NCBI RefSeq assembly: GCF_021532655.1
Contig: NZ_JAKGAS010000006.1
Coordinates: forward strand, 245,274-309,273
Direction of reading: 5' to 3'
DNA length: 64,000 nt
Origin: Paraglaciecola algarum
Lineage (GTDB): Bacteria > Pseudomonadota > Gammaproteobacteria > Enterobacterales > Alteromonadaceae
The position numbers and the translations under genes were made by a program. How positions within the stretch are numbered: position 1 is the first letter of the stretch; each line of letters begins with the position of its first letter. The notes below the pieces were generated by a model that ran no database searches, was not told where the DNA came from, and saw only the letters and a list, made by a program, of their open reading frames with translations. Below are positions 18,703 to 27,298 of this stretch, one piece after another.

Positions 18703-19242
18703 ATGAAAATTAATGTGTCACCTAACATAACAATTCGATTATTCACCCCAGAAGATCACGTTACATTATTTACAGTCATCGAACAAAATAGAGAATATCT
18801 TAAGCAATGGTTGTCTTGGTTAGACTTAGTAAAAACCAGCTCAGACTCTCAAACATTTATCGAAACCTGTATTTATCGACACAACAACCAAGAGTCTTCT
18901 AGTTTTGGTGTGTTCTATCAAACTCAATTAGTAGGCATAGCAGGCTTTAATAAGTTTGATTTTGCTAATAAGTCTGCTGAAATAGGCTATTGGTTAGCCC
19001 AAGCATATTGTGGAAAAGGCATTATTACTTCAGTGGTTAACACCTTATTAGACTACGGTTTTAAAGACCTAGAGTTAAATAAAGTAGAAATACACTGCGC
19101 CGTAAACAACCTAAAAAGCAGAGCGATCCCAGAACGTTTGGGGTTTACCTTTGAAGCAAATTTACGCCAGCGTGAATGGCTATACGACAGCTTTGTTGAT
19201 CACGCTGTGTATTCATTACTTAAACGTGAATTCACCCAATAG
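18703..19242 (+). CDS. GNAT acetyltransferase, RimJ/RimL type
   Basis: The 179-residue protein fits the RimL-like branch of the GNAT fold: an IRLFTPEDHVTLF opening, the EIGYWLAQAYCGKGI acetyl-CoA segment near residues 92-106, and the VNNLKSRAIPERLGF helix near 128-142. Such enzymes N-acetylate ribosomal proteins or small amines; the substrate cannot be read from sequence. It is monocistronic and divergent from tapT. Confidence 0.88.
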   Translation: MKINVSPNITIRLFTPEDHVTLFTVIEQNREYLKQWLSWLDLVKTSSDSQTFIETCIYRHNNQESSSFGVFYQTQLVGIAGFNKFDFANKSAEIGYWLAQAYCGKGIITSVVNTLLDYGFKDLELNKVEIHCAVNNLKSRAIPERLGFTFEANLRQREWLYDSFVDHAVYSLLKREFTQ

Positions 19243-19356
19243 TGACTATATCCTGCAGTGAATTTAGTTCGAATAAACAAGTGCTTTATTTAAGTCTTCG
19301 TAATAAAATAAATTTTATATAGGAAGCCAAATTTTAAAGAATGATAAGAAGTAGTT

Positions 19357-19758
19357 ATGAGTACAGTATCAGCAAAAGATTTTCTCGATTTAAGCAAAAT
19401 GTTACCCGAACAAAGATTTGAATATGCGTTAACTAAAATGATTGAAGACCAAAGTCTTTGGGGCTTGTTTGGCGCCAATGGGTGGGTCATGGTTAAGGCG
19501 GATGAAGATACTTGTATGCCAATTTGGCCCCATGAAGAATTTGCAACCTCTTGGGTCAAAGAGGACTTTCCTGACTGTCAGCCTAAACAAATTGAGTTTT
19601 CTCAGTGGTGCGAAATGTGGTTACCTGGCATGCAGAAAAACAATACCTTGGTTTTGGTTTTTCCATTAGGTGAAGATGAAGAGGGAATAATTCTTGAAGC
19701 ACAAGAACTAGCAGAATGTATTGACGAAGATTTAGCTGAACTTGAAAATAAAAAATAA
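19357..19758 (+). CDS. DUF2750 family protein
   Basis: This 133-residue acidic cytoplasmic protein matches the DUF2750 family as I know it: R-F-E-YAL...I-ED near the N-terminus, WGLF-NGWV near residues 35-43, P-WPH-EFA near 55-62 and a conserved W-F-PLGEDEEG tail. Its function is unknown. Its stop is 20 bases before the next gene, so the two may be co-transcribed, followed by the cysteine desulfurase gene after another 50 bases. Confidence 0.8.
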   Translation: MSTVSAKDFLDLSKMLPEQRFEYALTKMIEDQSLWGLFGANGWVMVKADEDTCMPIWPHEEFATSWVKEDFPDCQPKQIEFSQWCEMWLPGMQKNNTLVLVFPLGEDEEGIILEAQELAECIDEDLAELENKK

Positions 19759-19778
19759 TTTGTTAACTAAAACCCACT

Positions 19779-20318
19779 ATGCCTAAGGTGTATGGATTGG
19801 GCGATCCACTAGCCCATTTTAAAGTTTATATAGCGAATCGCCCACAATTTAAAAACCTTCCGCATACTGATGTAGTACACCCTGTAACTCAAGGTGAAAT
19901 TTATGCCATTGGACAGGCTTGCGGGAACGGTTGGCGAAAAGTGTTTAATGTATATGCTAAGTTAGTGTTTGCGTTAAATAGCCCAAAGTTTATGGATGTC
20001 ACTAAATATAAATGTTGGCAGGATTATCGTGATCAATGTTTATTACAGCAAAACTCAAATACAGCGCTACTATTTTCGCCTCCTATACTTAATCAAAGTC
20101 AGGCCCAAGACATACACATAATAATGGGTAAGACTTACGCTAATTCACTTAGCCTGTTTCAGCCGATTAATCAGTTAGATAACGATTTTGCCATAGATGT
20201 AGACCAAAACCTTATTGTATGCCCTTATTTTGATTATCGTCAGTTATCTAATCTGAAAATAATTCGTTTAGTAGAATTAATTACAAAATTAAAAGCATAT
20301 AATTCCAAGCAAGGATAA
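19779..20318 (+). CDS. Hypothetical protein, family not recognised
   Basis: I do not recognise this 179-residue protein. It has no signal peptide or transmembrane helix. Visible segments are PKVYGLGDPLAHFKVYIANR at the start, a GNGWRKVFNVYAKLVF stretch near residues 49-64, and an IIMGKTYA segment near 112-119. It lies between the DUF2750 gene and the desulfurase fusion on the same strand with short gaps, suggesting one transcription unit. Confidence 0.65.
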   Translation: MPKVYGLGDPLAHFKVYIANRPQFKNLPHTDVVHPVTQGEIYAIGQACGNGWRKVFNVYAKLVFALNSPKFMDVTKYKCWQDYRDQCLLQQNSNTALLFSPPILNQSQAQDIHIIMGKTYANSLSLFQPINQLDNDFAIDVDQNLIVCPYFDYRQLSNLKIIRLVELITKLKAYNSKQG

Positions 20319-20368
20319 AGGTCAACTTTATTAAATTAAAACACTTAGTGTTAGGTATTCCAATTTAA

Positions 20369-22069
20369 ATGAGCATAACAAGTCTTAGAGATTTATTTCC
20401 ATTTTTTTCCTCTGAACAAAACCAAAGTTTAATCTACTTTGATAGTGCCGCGACTAGTTTAAAACTAGACAGTGTTATTCAGGCTCAAAATCAATATTAT
20501 CAATTCAACACTGCTAATGTTCATCGCTCCAGTTACAAAGCAGCGACACAGGTGACAGCTCAATTTGAACAAACAAGATGTGATGTTCAGACATTTATTA
20601 AAGCAAACAGTCCTGCAGAAATCATTTGGACAAAAGGCGCCACTGATAGCTTAAATCTTATTGCTAACTGCCTAACTAGAAGTGACCTGTTAGACAATAA
20701 AGGAAGTGAAATCCTAATAGCAGCCTCTGAACATCACTCAAATATAGTGCCTTGGCAAGCGCTGTGTAATACCTTAGGTTTTCAAATTAAGGTGATGCCG
20801 GTAGACAAAAACGGTGTGCTAAAACTCGAAGAGTCACTACAGCTTATTTCAGAAAACACTGCTGTGATCTGTATTGCACAGGTTTCAAACGCGTTAGGTA
20901 ATATCAACCCTATAAAACCATTAATTGAACGTGCTAAAGCTAACAAGGCGCTAACTGTTATTGATGGTACCCAAGCTGTAGCCCATATGCCCATTAATGT
21001 AGCTGAATTAGATTGTGATTTTTATGTATTTAGTGGGCACAAAATGTATGGACCAACAGGCATAGGCGTTTTGTACGCAAAGCTAGGAATATTAGAACAG
21101 TTACCCCCTTACCAATTAGGTGGTGAAATGGTTAAAACTGTGAGTTTTAGTCAAGGGACAAGCTTTCAACCAAGTCCATTAAAGTTTGAAGCAGGCACCC
21201 CAAATATCGGTGGCGTGTTGGGGTTAGCAGAAGCCGTTAAGTTTATTCAAAACGATATTAACCAGATAGAAACTGTTGAAGAACAACTGTACAAAAGATT
21301 AATTCAAATATTAACAGGTATACCTCAAGTAAAGTTGTGGGGTGATACCGACAACACAATTTGTCTACAGTCTTTCACGCTAGAAGGTGTGAATGTTTAT
21401 GATTTAGCTGTGATGCTAGATGAGCATAATATTGCCGTTCGAGTAGGCCATCATTGTGCAATGCCTTTGATAAATGCTTTAGGCATTGAAGGTGTGTTGC
21501 GAGTTTCTTTGTCCTGTTACAACACAGTACAAGAGTTAGACTTTTTCGAAAAAGCGCTAAAACAGTCTATTTCAATACTTTTAGATCCAGGCCTAGACTC
21601 AGACTCAAGCCCAACTCCAGAAGTGCTAATAGAGTCTGAGCAAACAACATCAGTCAATAATAATTTAACTTTAGGCTTAATCGCTAAAAGCTTAAAAGCA
21701 GCCAAAGGTTGGGATAATACCTACAGGCAACTCATGTTGGCGGGTAAAGGCTTACAACGTTTAGCTGATCTTGATAAAACCCCAGACACAGAAGTGTTTG
21801 GTTGCGAAAGTCAGGTTTGGGTCAAATGTGAGTTAAGTGACAATAAAGTTTTATTGGTAGGTGATTCACCAAGTAAAATAGTCAGAGGTTTGTTAGCAGT
21901 AATATTTGAAGTATTAAACCATCAACAGTCTTGCGTAATTTTGTCTTTTGATTTAACCGAATATCTTGCATCCTTAGGTTTATCTCGCCACTTAAGTGAA
22001 TCAAGAGGAAATGGTTTAGCTGCAGTATTTGATAAAATTCGAAAGTTTTGCTTAGTAAACGGGTCATAA
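20369..22069 (+). CDS. csdA: Cysteine desulfurase fused to a SufE/CsdE sulfur-acceptor domain
   Basis: Residues 1 to about 405 form a group II cysteine desulfurase (CsdA/SufS type), which uses PLP to remove sulfur from cysteine: PLP lysine in SGHKMYGPTG (Lys225), catalytic cysteine in RVGHHCAMP (Cys363). After a polar linker of about 20 residues, residues 435-566 form a SufE/CsdE domain with the acceptor cysteine in FGCESQVW (Cys479). In E. coli csdA and csdE are separate adjacent genes; here they are one polypeptide, so the sulfur hand-off from Cys363 to Cys479 would be intramolecular. All key residues are present. No suf scaffold genes or tcdA are nearby. Confidence 0.92.
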   Translation: MSITSLRDLFPFFSSEQNQSLIYFDSAATSLKLDSVIQAQNQYYQFNTANVHRSSYKAATQVTAQFEQTRCDVQTFIKANSPAEIIWTKGATDSLNLIANCLTRSDLLDNKGSEILIAASEHHSNIVPWQALCNTLGFQIKVMPVDKNGVLKLEESLQLISENTAVICIAQVSNALGNINPIKPLIERAKANKALTVIDGTQAVAHMPINVAELDCDFYVFSGHKMYGPTGIGVLYAKLGILEQLPPYQLGGEMVKTVSFSQGTSFQPSPLKFEAGTPNIGGVLGLAEAVKFIQNDINQIETVEEQLYKRLIQILTGIPQVKLWGDTDNTICLQSFTLEGVNVYDLAVMLDEHNIAVRVGHHCAMPLINALGIEGVLRVSLSCYNTVQELDFFEKALKQSISILLDPGLDSDSSPTPEVLIESEQTTSVNNNLTLGLIAKSLKAAKGWDNTYRQLMLAGKGLQRLADLDKTPDTEVFGCESQVWVKCELSDNKVLLVGDSPSKIVRGLLAVIFEVLNHQQSCVILSFDLTEYLASLGLSRHLSESRGNGLAAVFDKIRKFCLVNGS

Positions 22070-22130
22070 GTTAGTCATAGAAAGTAATGGTAACCATCAC
22101 CTAATTAAACGTTTGTAAAAAAGGCTAAAT

Positions 22131-22625
22131 ATGAAAGATAGACAGAATTGGATCACTTCAGTTACCACTAACAAAAAGCTATTGAGTCTAGTTAAAATAC
22201 TACTATTGGTATTGGTTGTGATGGTTGCTAATCGTTTAGTACAAAGCTATTTAGGTGCCTCAGCTTATGAAGAAACTGGGTTGGGTGATTTGAATTTAAG
22301 TGAAGCAGTACAAACTGCTAAATCTACCGAACGTTTGGTGCTAGCTGATTTATCTGCCGTCTGGTGTCCTAGTTGCCGTAAACTAGATAAACAAGTGTTA
22401 AGTCAACCAGAAGTCAAAGGTGTGATTAATCAATCATATGTGTTTACCCGCATTGAATATGACTCAGAGCAGGGTGAGGCTTTTATGCAAAAATTTGATG
22501 TCAGCGGCTTTCCAACCTTATTAGTTCTCGACGATAATGGTGATAAATTGGTGCAATTACCTCTAACATTTGATCCTGATAAATTTCAAAACCTGTTAAA
22601 ACAAGCAGCCATTAAATTTAATTAG
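22131..22625 (+). CDS. Membrane-anchored thioredoxin-like protein
   Basis: The 164-residue protein has one N-terminal transmembrane helix (about residues 18-36) followed by a thioredoxin fold with redox motif VWCPSC (Cys79 and Cys82) and the cis-proline segment SGFPTLLVLDD near 125-135. It resembles the C-terminal domain of DsbD, so a periplasmic thiol-reductant role is likely, though its electron donor is not apparent. It lies 61 bases downstream of the csdA-sufE fusion and 24 bases upstream of the NUP gene. Confidence 0.85.
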   Translation: MKDRQNWITSVTTNKKLLSLVKILLLVLVVMVANRLVQSYLGASAYEETGLGDLNLSEAVQTAKSTERLVLADLSAVWCPSCRKLDKQVLSQPEVKGVINQSYVFTRIEYDSEQGEAFMQKFDVSGFPTLLVLDDNGDKLVQLPLTFDPDKFQNLLKQAAIKFN

Positions 22626-22649
22626 TTACCCATCTAGGAGTATATTTTT

Positions 22650-23648
22650 GTGAGAAAAATATTGTTGTATTCGCTGCTTTTAATAGTAGGCATTTTTAAT
22701 GCTCACGCGGCTGAACCCAAAATCAAAGTGAAGGTGTTTGTTGCCGCTATGTTTGAAATTAGCGAAAATCAAGGAGATAAAGCGGGTGAGTTTCAACATT
22801 GGTACTTAACTTACTTTAAAGAAACCAAACCTATTCAGGTTACAGGAGCAGTTAATCCCGTTTTTTGTAACAAAGATGGAGTATGTGGCTCAGTTTTAGG
22901 TATGGGAAAAGTTGCATCCTCGGCGTCGATGCAAGCTATTTTATTAAATCAACATTTTGACTTTGCACAGAGCTATTTTGTGTTAAATGGAGTAGGGGGC
23001 ACGCCACCATCACAAGGCACTATTGCTGATGTGAGTTGGGGCACTTGGTTAGTAGACTATGACCTCGGCCATCGATGGAAGCCTGAAGAAGCAGAAGCGG
23101 GGAAACCCACTTTTATGCCCCGTAAAGGGTACGAAAACATACGCAGTTACCAACTCGATACAAATTTAGTTAGATGGACGAAACAGCTAAGCGCTAATGT
23201 ACAACTAAAAGATTCACCCAGCGCACAAGCTTACCGAACGCGATATCCTGACAAAAATGCAAGGCGTAAACCCAAAATCACCTTTGGTACACATTTCACA
23301 GGGGATACATTTTTTCATGGTCCAGGCTTGTCTAAAGAAGCTCAATACATAAGTGAATTGTATGGTGCCGATGATTATGTGATCACTGAAATGGAAGCCG
23401 CAGCTATCACCCAAGTCATTGATCGATTACATGGTACTAGTCGAATTATGAGTTTAAGAGGTGCAGTAAATTTTGATCAAGGCCACCCAAATGAATCGAC
23501 TTTAGCACACCTAGATCCAGCACCTGGAGAAACCGCCGGAGGCTTTGCCGAAACCGTTGAGAATATAGTATTGGTTGGTAGTCAGGTAGTGGATCATATA
23601 GTACTGAATTGGGCTGATTGGAAAGATGCCACGCCTAAACTAAACTGA
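22650..23648 (+). CDS. Secreted NUP-family protein (annotated purine nucleoside permease)
   Basis: The 332-residue protein belongs to the NUP family, named after a Candida nucleoside permease. It has a Sec signal peptide (residues 1-20, ending AHA) and no transmembrane helices, so it should be periplasmic. The family is related to nucleoside phosphorylases, and the TEMEAAAI stretch (Glu247 and Glu249) resembles their ribose-binding Glu-Met-Glu motif. A nucleosidase or phosphorylase-like role is therefore more likely than transport. The start is GTG with TAGGAG 10 bases upstream. A paralogue fused to a cupin lies in the TonB locus near 36-37.6 kb. Confidence 0.87.
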   Translation: MRKILLYSLLLIVGIFNAHAAEPKIKVKVFVAAMFEISENQGDKAGEFQHWYLTYFKETKPIQVTGAVNPVFCNKDGVCGSVLGMGKVASSASMQAILLNQHFDFAQSYFVLNGVGGTPPSQGTIADVSWGTWLVDYDLGHRWKPEEAEAGKPTFMPRKGYENIRSYQLDTNLVRWTKQLSANVQLKDSPSAQAYRTRYPDKNARRKPKITFGTHFTGDTFFHGPGLSKEAQYISELYGADDYVITEMEAAAITQVIDRLHGTSRIMSLRGAVNFDQGHPNESTLAHLDPAPGETAGGFAETVENIVLVGSQVVDHIVLNWADWKDATPKLN

Positions 23649-23665
23649 TTTGATAGACAAATTAA

Positions 23666-23713
23666 AAACCTGTCAGGGGTTAGGTGTACTTTTTTAAAAC
23701 TTCTGACAGGTTT
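23666..23713. terminator. Inverted repeat between convergent genes
   Basis: AAACCTGTCAG (23666-23676) pairs with CTGACAGGTTT (23703-23713), an 11-bp perfect stem around a 26-base loop. It lies between the convergent NUP and AsmA-like genes. On the minus strand the stem runs into a TTTTT tract, so it is a reasonable bidirectional terminator, though the loop is long. Confidence 0.6.
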
Positions 23714-23725
23714 CTTTGGGCTTAG

Positions 23726-24514
23726 TTAATTACCACCAAACAGGCCTTTTAGTTTCTCTTTAGCCTTTTCTTTAAGTTTATCTTTTTCTTCCTCTAACTT
23801 TTCTTTGGCCTTAGCTTTAGCCTCTTCTTTGAAAAGCGCTTTAATCTTGTTTTTACCTTCTTTAATTAAATTATCTAACATTGCATCGACAATCGCTGCG
23901 CCAACTTGATCAGCCGGAATACCATCGGGAATACCAATTGAATCTGCATAGAAGGTGGGCAGAGTTAGTTCAAACTGTCGCTTATTTAAAGGCAGTTCGG
24001 ATAAATCCATGGCTTCAATATTAAGTTTAAGTTTTACATTTTTTACGGTAATTTTGATAACACTCATAAGCGGCGTGGCTTGTGCATCTTTTTGTTCAGT
24101 AGCTGGTGTAGTGGATTTCGGCAAGGCTGACTGAATATTTTGCTGGATTACACTTAGGTTGGCTTTTCCTTGTTTATCGACTTCGTATAATACAGTAGGG
24201 CTATCGATCAAAAACTCTTCGATAACATAAGGCTCTTTGGTTGAGGTACCCAGCTCTAACCTTACGACATCCAGACTAAAAGCATTTTCAGCGGAATAAC
24301 CTTTTGGGTTAGCAATTTTAAGCCCTGTGATGCTTGCTTTCGCCTCAGATAGTTTGGTTTCTACCTTTTCTACTGAGACACTTGTTTGGGTTGCTTTACT
24401 ACCTTGAACTTCTATTTGCTCACGTATTAAACCATCAAGTTCTGACAGTCCCATAAAAATAAAACCAATAACAACAACTAATATCACAGCGAATGCAATA
24501 AGTACTTTTTTCAC
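23726..24514 (-). CDS. AsmA-like envelope protein with charged C-terminus
   Basis: The 262-residue protein has an N-terminal membrane anchor (about residues 3-23) and then a region like the N-terminal module of AsmA/DUF748 proteins (ITGLKIANPKGYSAENAFSL near 62-81, LIDSPTVLYEVDKQGKANL near 102-120). It is far shorter than AsmA (over 600 residues). The last 40 residues are an almost pure Lys/Glu/Ala/Leu helix, probably coiled-coil or periplasm-spanning. Start is GTG with AAGGAAG upstream. It may act in the envelope, but no function is established. Confidence 0.65.
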   Translation of the reverse strand: MKKVLIAFAVILVVVIGFIFMGLSELDGLIREQIEVQGSKATQTSVSVEKVETKLSEAKASITGLKIANPKGYSAENAFSLDVVRLELGTSTKEPYVIEEFLIDSPTVLYEVDKQGKANLSVIQQNIQSALPKSTTPATEQKDAQATPLMSVIKITVKNVKLKLNIEAMDLSELPLNKRQFELTLPTFYADSIGIPDGIPADQVGAAIVDAMLDNLIKEGKNKIKALFKEEAKAKAKEKLEEEKDKLKEKAKEKLKGLFGGN

Positions 24515-24571
24515 AATTAACTTCCTTATGTAGGTTTGTTTATTTATTAAAATGCATTTAGCTTAGTGATG

Positions 24572-24600
24572 TCAACACATCCTAAACTAGAGCGTGTTGA
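24572..24600. other. 7-bp inverted repeat after the glycosyltransferase gene
   Basis: TCAACAC and GTGTTGA are separated by 15 bases, 5 bases beyond the glycosyltransferase stop. There is no T tract on either side, so terminator function is doubtful. Confidence 0.3.
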
Positions 24601-24604
24601 TCTT

Positions 24605-25921
24605 TTAAATTAGTTTGTTTTTAGCTTCTATCCATTGCGACATATATTGGGTACTCTTGAGGTGATGGTGTTGTAACATTTGGCCTATAAAGTTGTCGTT
24701 TCTATGTTTAATAAGCCCTAAACCTATGCTATTTAACCTTGAGGCTAATTTTTGTTGGATCAGTTCCTTATCAAAATTTGCGATTAATAACTCATAACCT
24801 AGAGATTGATATTGCTGCCAGCTGGTTTGGTTTTGATATAACTCAACGGCCTTTACAGCAAAATCTTTAGCATGTTGTTTTAGGTCAATACTGTGAGTTA
24901 ATTCCGTTATGTATCCAGGCCAAGGCTTCCCCATGTGCATGCCCTCCATACCAAGATTGGTGGTGACATTTGGGGTGCCACACCACATGGCTTCGGCTAA
25001 TTTTCCTTTAATGCCTGCTCCAAACCTAAGTGGCGCTAAACAAACTTTAGCGTTTTCCATTACTTGTTTAGCATCTTCAGCCCAACCTTTTACCAGAAAG
25101 CCTTGCTTTGGATTGTGTAACTGTGTGGCTTTGGGGGGCGGGTAGGCCCCATAAATGTGTAATTCTGCTTTTGGTAGTTGTTGTCTAATTAATGGCCATA
25201 TGCTTTGTTTTAGCCATAACACAGCATCCCAGTTGGGTTCGTGTCTGAAATTTCCAATGCTAATAAAATACTGCCTATCTTGGTAATCGATGCCAGAAGC
25301 TGAATGCGTATTCATCTCTAACATAAATGGACAATGAAACAATAATTGCTCAGGTACCTTAAAATGTTCTTGTAACAAGTCAATTTCATAATCAGAAATC
25401 ACTAAGGTTAGATCACACCTGAATATTGCGGCGATTTCTCTTTTGGCTACATCACAGTGCAAATCATCTAAAGTAAAAGGCCGATCCTTATGCTTTTGAT
25501 GACGTTTGAAAGCCGCTTGTCGTGCTTGGCGAAGACAATGCAGATCCTCGGTATCTAATATCTTAATAGCATTCGGGCAATGTTTAGTTACGCGCCAGCC
25601 GAATTGTTCTTCTAACATAAACCTATCGAACAATACTGTGTCTGGGTTTAGAGTTATAAGGAGCTCGTCAAAACTACAGGAGTTAAGCTGGATAGGCACT
25701 TCTTCAACACCTAGCTGAGTTAAATCAATTTTATGCTCACCTCGTTGGGCAGGGCTGGCATAGGTAATTTGATACCCTTGATTTAGAAAAAACTGAATCA
25801 AGCTTAACATATGGCTACCGGCTGCAGATGAGTTGGGTTCAGGCCACACGTAACCCAAAACCAGTAATTTTTTATGCCCTAAAGCTGGTTCCTTTTTTAT
25901 GCCTAATTTAGTTTTGTTCAT
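24605..25921 (-). CDS. Glycosyltransferase (GT-B, family 1/4 type)
   Basis: The 438-residue protein has a two-domain GT-B layout. The N-terminal half has LLVLGYVWPEPNSSAAGSH, and the C-terminal half carries the donor-sugar site (GNFRHEPNWDAVLWLKQS near 230-247, KVCLAPLRFGAGIKGKLAEA near 298-317, and EGM). It probably transfers a sugar to a polysaccharide, lipid or protein. The start at 25921 overlaps the stop of the upstream diguanylate cyclase in an ATGA; a start 7 codons earlier is possible. There is no signal peptide. The tight coupling to a cyclic-di-GMP enzyme suggests a surface glycan, but the acceptor is unknown. Confidence 0.82.
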   Translation of the reverse strand: MNKTKLGIKKEPALGHKKLLVLGYVWPEPNSSAAGSHMLSLIQFFLNQGYQITYASPAQRGEHKIDLTQLGVEEVPIQLNSCSFDELLITLNPDTVLFDRFMLEEQFGWRVTKHCPNAIKILDTEDLHCLRQARQAAFKRHQKHKDRPFTLDDLHCDVAKREIAAIFRCDLTLVISDYEIDLLQEHFKVPEQLLFHCPFMLEMNTHSASGIDYQDRQYFISIGNFRHEPNWDAVLWLKQSIWPLIRQQLPKAELHIYGAYPPPKATQLHNPKQGFLVKGWAEDAKQVMENAKVCLAPLRFGAGIKGKLAEAMWCGTPNVTTNLGMEGMHMGKPWPGYITELTHSIDLKQHAKDFAVKAVELYQNQTSWQQYQSLGYELLIANFDKELIQQKLASRLNSIGLGLIKHRNDNFIGQMLQHHHLKSTQYMSQWIEAKNKLI

Positions 25922-27189
25922 TGTTTGGCCACTTTTACACAATTTCTCCCGGCTTTTTTTGCCGCGTATAAAGCTAGATCGGCTTGTTTCATAACCTGAG
26001 TAAATTCTGGGGACCCTTTCGTTCTTTGGGCAACACCAAAACTTGAGGTGACTTTTACAATTTTTTCTTTTGCAGGCTGTTTAAGCCCCCCTTTTTTATT
26101 ACTTGCTTTAGGCGCTTTAGCAGGTCTAGGTTTGGTTCTAAGAGCAATGTCGTAATCAGCTATAACCTGTCGAACCACCTCTACAAATGGCAATACTTCA
26201 TTGGCATTTTTACGAGGAAAGATAATCACAAATTCTTCTCCACCAAAACGAAAGGTTTTGCCACCACCTGTTACCTTGTTAAGTTTACTGGCCACTAATT
26301 TTAATACTTCATCTCCCACATCATGGCCATAGGTGTCATTAAACTTTTTAAAATGATCAATATCTGACATAACAACTGAGTATTTTCGGCCTAAAGTCTG
26401 TACATATTGCATCATCGCGCGCCTAGAGGGAATGCCAGTAAGTTCATCTTTAAAAGCCATGGTAAAGCTATCTCTAATAACAGAATATCCAATAAGCAAA
26501 GATAGAAACACCACACCTAATTGCATGATTTGAGTGTTATTTGAAAACTGGATAAACCCAGTTATTACAATACAGCTAAACAATGCATTGTGGGTATTGG
26601 TTGTTAGCCAAATAAAACGTAATAAACACAGTGTCAAAGTAAAACAAAGTATGACGAACTCAAGTGGACCGATTACATAGTCAAAAGAGCGAGACAGTTC
26701 TAAAAGTAAGTTTCCTGGCGCAGAATACCAAGCATCTACTATAGGATTTAATTGCGGAACCGCAAAAAAGCTGATTAACCAAATTACGCCTAAAAATACC
26801 AATGAAATAACGGTGTTTAAAGGTGAAAAACCTTTATCTCGGCTGAAAATTAGATGGGTAAAAGCCAGTTGGATAAAAATATATTTAATAGTTAGATAAC
26901 CAACATCAGGACCTAAAAAAGGCCCTGCGACTGGTGTTAAATATAACAAGATAAAACATGCATACACCAATCTACTTTGACCAAAAAATAGCGCTATAAC
27001 ACTACTTAAGGCGATACATAGATAAATCAGCCAATTCAAGTTAAGAAAAATAATATCTAGCGCAGGGTGGTGGATTTGTAGGGTAAAAACTAGCCCGATA
27101 AATAAGGCTAAAGGGGTTAAGAATAACCAACAGAAATGCTTAATTTTACTAATTATTTTAGACATTTGAGCGTTCAATAAAGCGTCCAT
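25918..27189 (-). CDS. Membrane diguanylate cyclase (GGDEF)
   Basis: The N-terminal 230 residues hold about seven or eight hydrophobic helices, an integral-membrane sensor of MASE-like type. Residues 245-420 form a GGDEF domain with FRFGGEEFVIIF (active-site GGEEF), DIDHFKKFNDTYGHDVGDEVL and a QADLALYAAKKAGRN tail. The catalytic signature is intact, so it should make cyclic di-GMP. An insertion of about 30 basic residues (RTKPRPAKAPKASNKKGGLK) interrupts the domain after the GGEEF strand. It is the first gene of a two-gene unit with the glycosyltransferase. Confidence 0.92.
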   Translation of the reverse strand: MDALLNAQMSKIISKIKHFCWLFLTPLALFIGLVFTLQIHHPALDIIFLNLNWLIYLCIALSSVIALFFGQSRLVYACFILLYLTPVAGPFLGPDVGYLTIKYIFIQLAFTHLIFSRDKGFSPLNTVISLVFLGVIWLISFFAVPQLNPIVDAWYSAPGNLLLELSRSFDYVIGPLEFVILCFTLTLCLLRFIWLTTNTHNALFSCIVITGFIQFSNNTQIMQLGVVFLSLLIGYSVIRDSFTMAFKDELTGIPSRRAMMQYVQTLGRKYSVVMSDIDHFKKFNDTYGHDVGDEVLKLVASKLNKVTGGGKTFRFGGEEFVIIFPRKNANEVLPFVEVVRQVIADYDIALRTKPRPAKAPKASNKKGGLKQPAKEKIVKVTSSFGVAQRTKGSPEFTQVMKQADLALYAAKKAGRNCVKVAKQ

Positions 27190-27254
27190 AAAAATAAAAA
27201 CAACAGTTATTGTAAGTGAAATAACTAGTAGATGTCGCTCAATTTCAACAAAAA

Positions 27255-27274
27255 AGCCGCAAATTAATGCGGCT
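27255..27274 (-). terminator. Rho-independent terminator of the fucosidase gene
   Basis: AGCCGCA (27255-27261) pairs with TGCGGCT (27268-27274) around a 6-base loop. On the minus strand it is followed by TTTTTTGTTG. It sits 25 bases past the fucosidase stop. Confidence 0.85.
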
Positions 27275-27298
27275 CTCGTTGCAAAGGCTGGTTAATAT

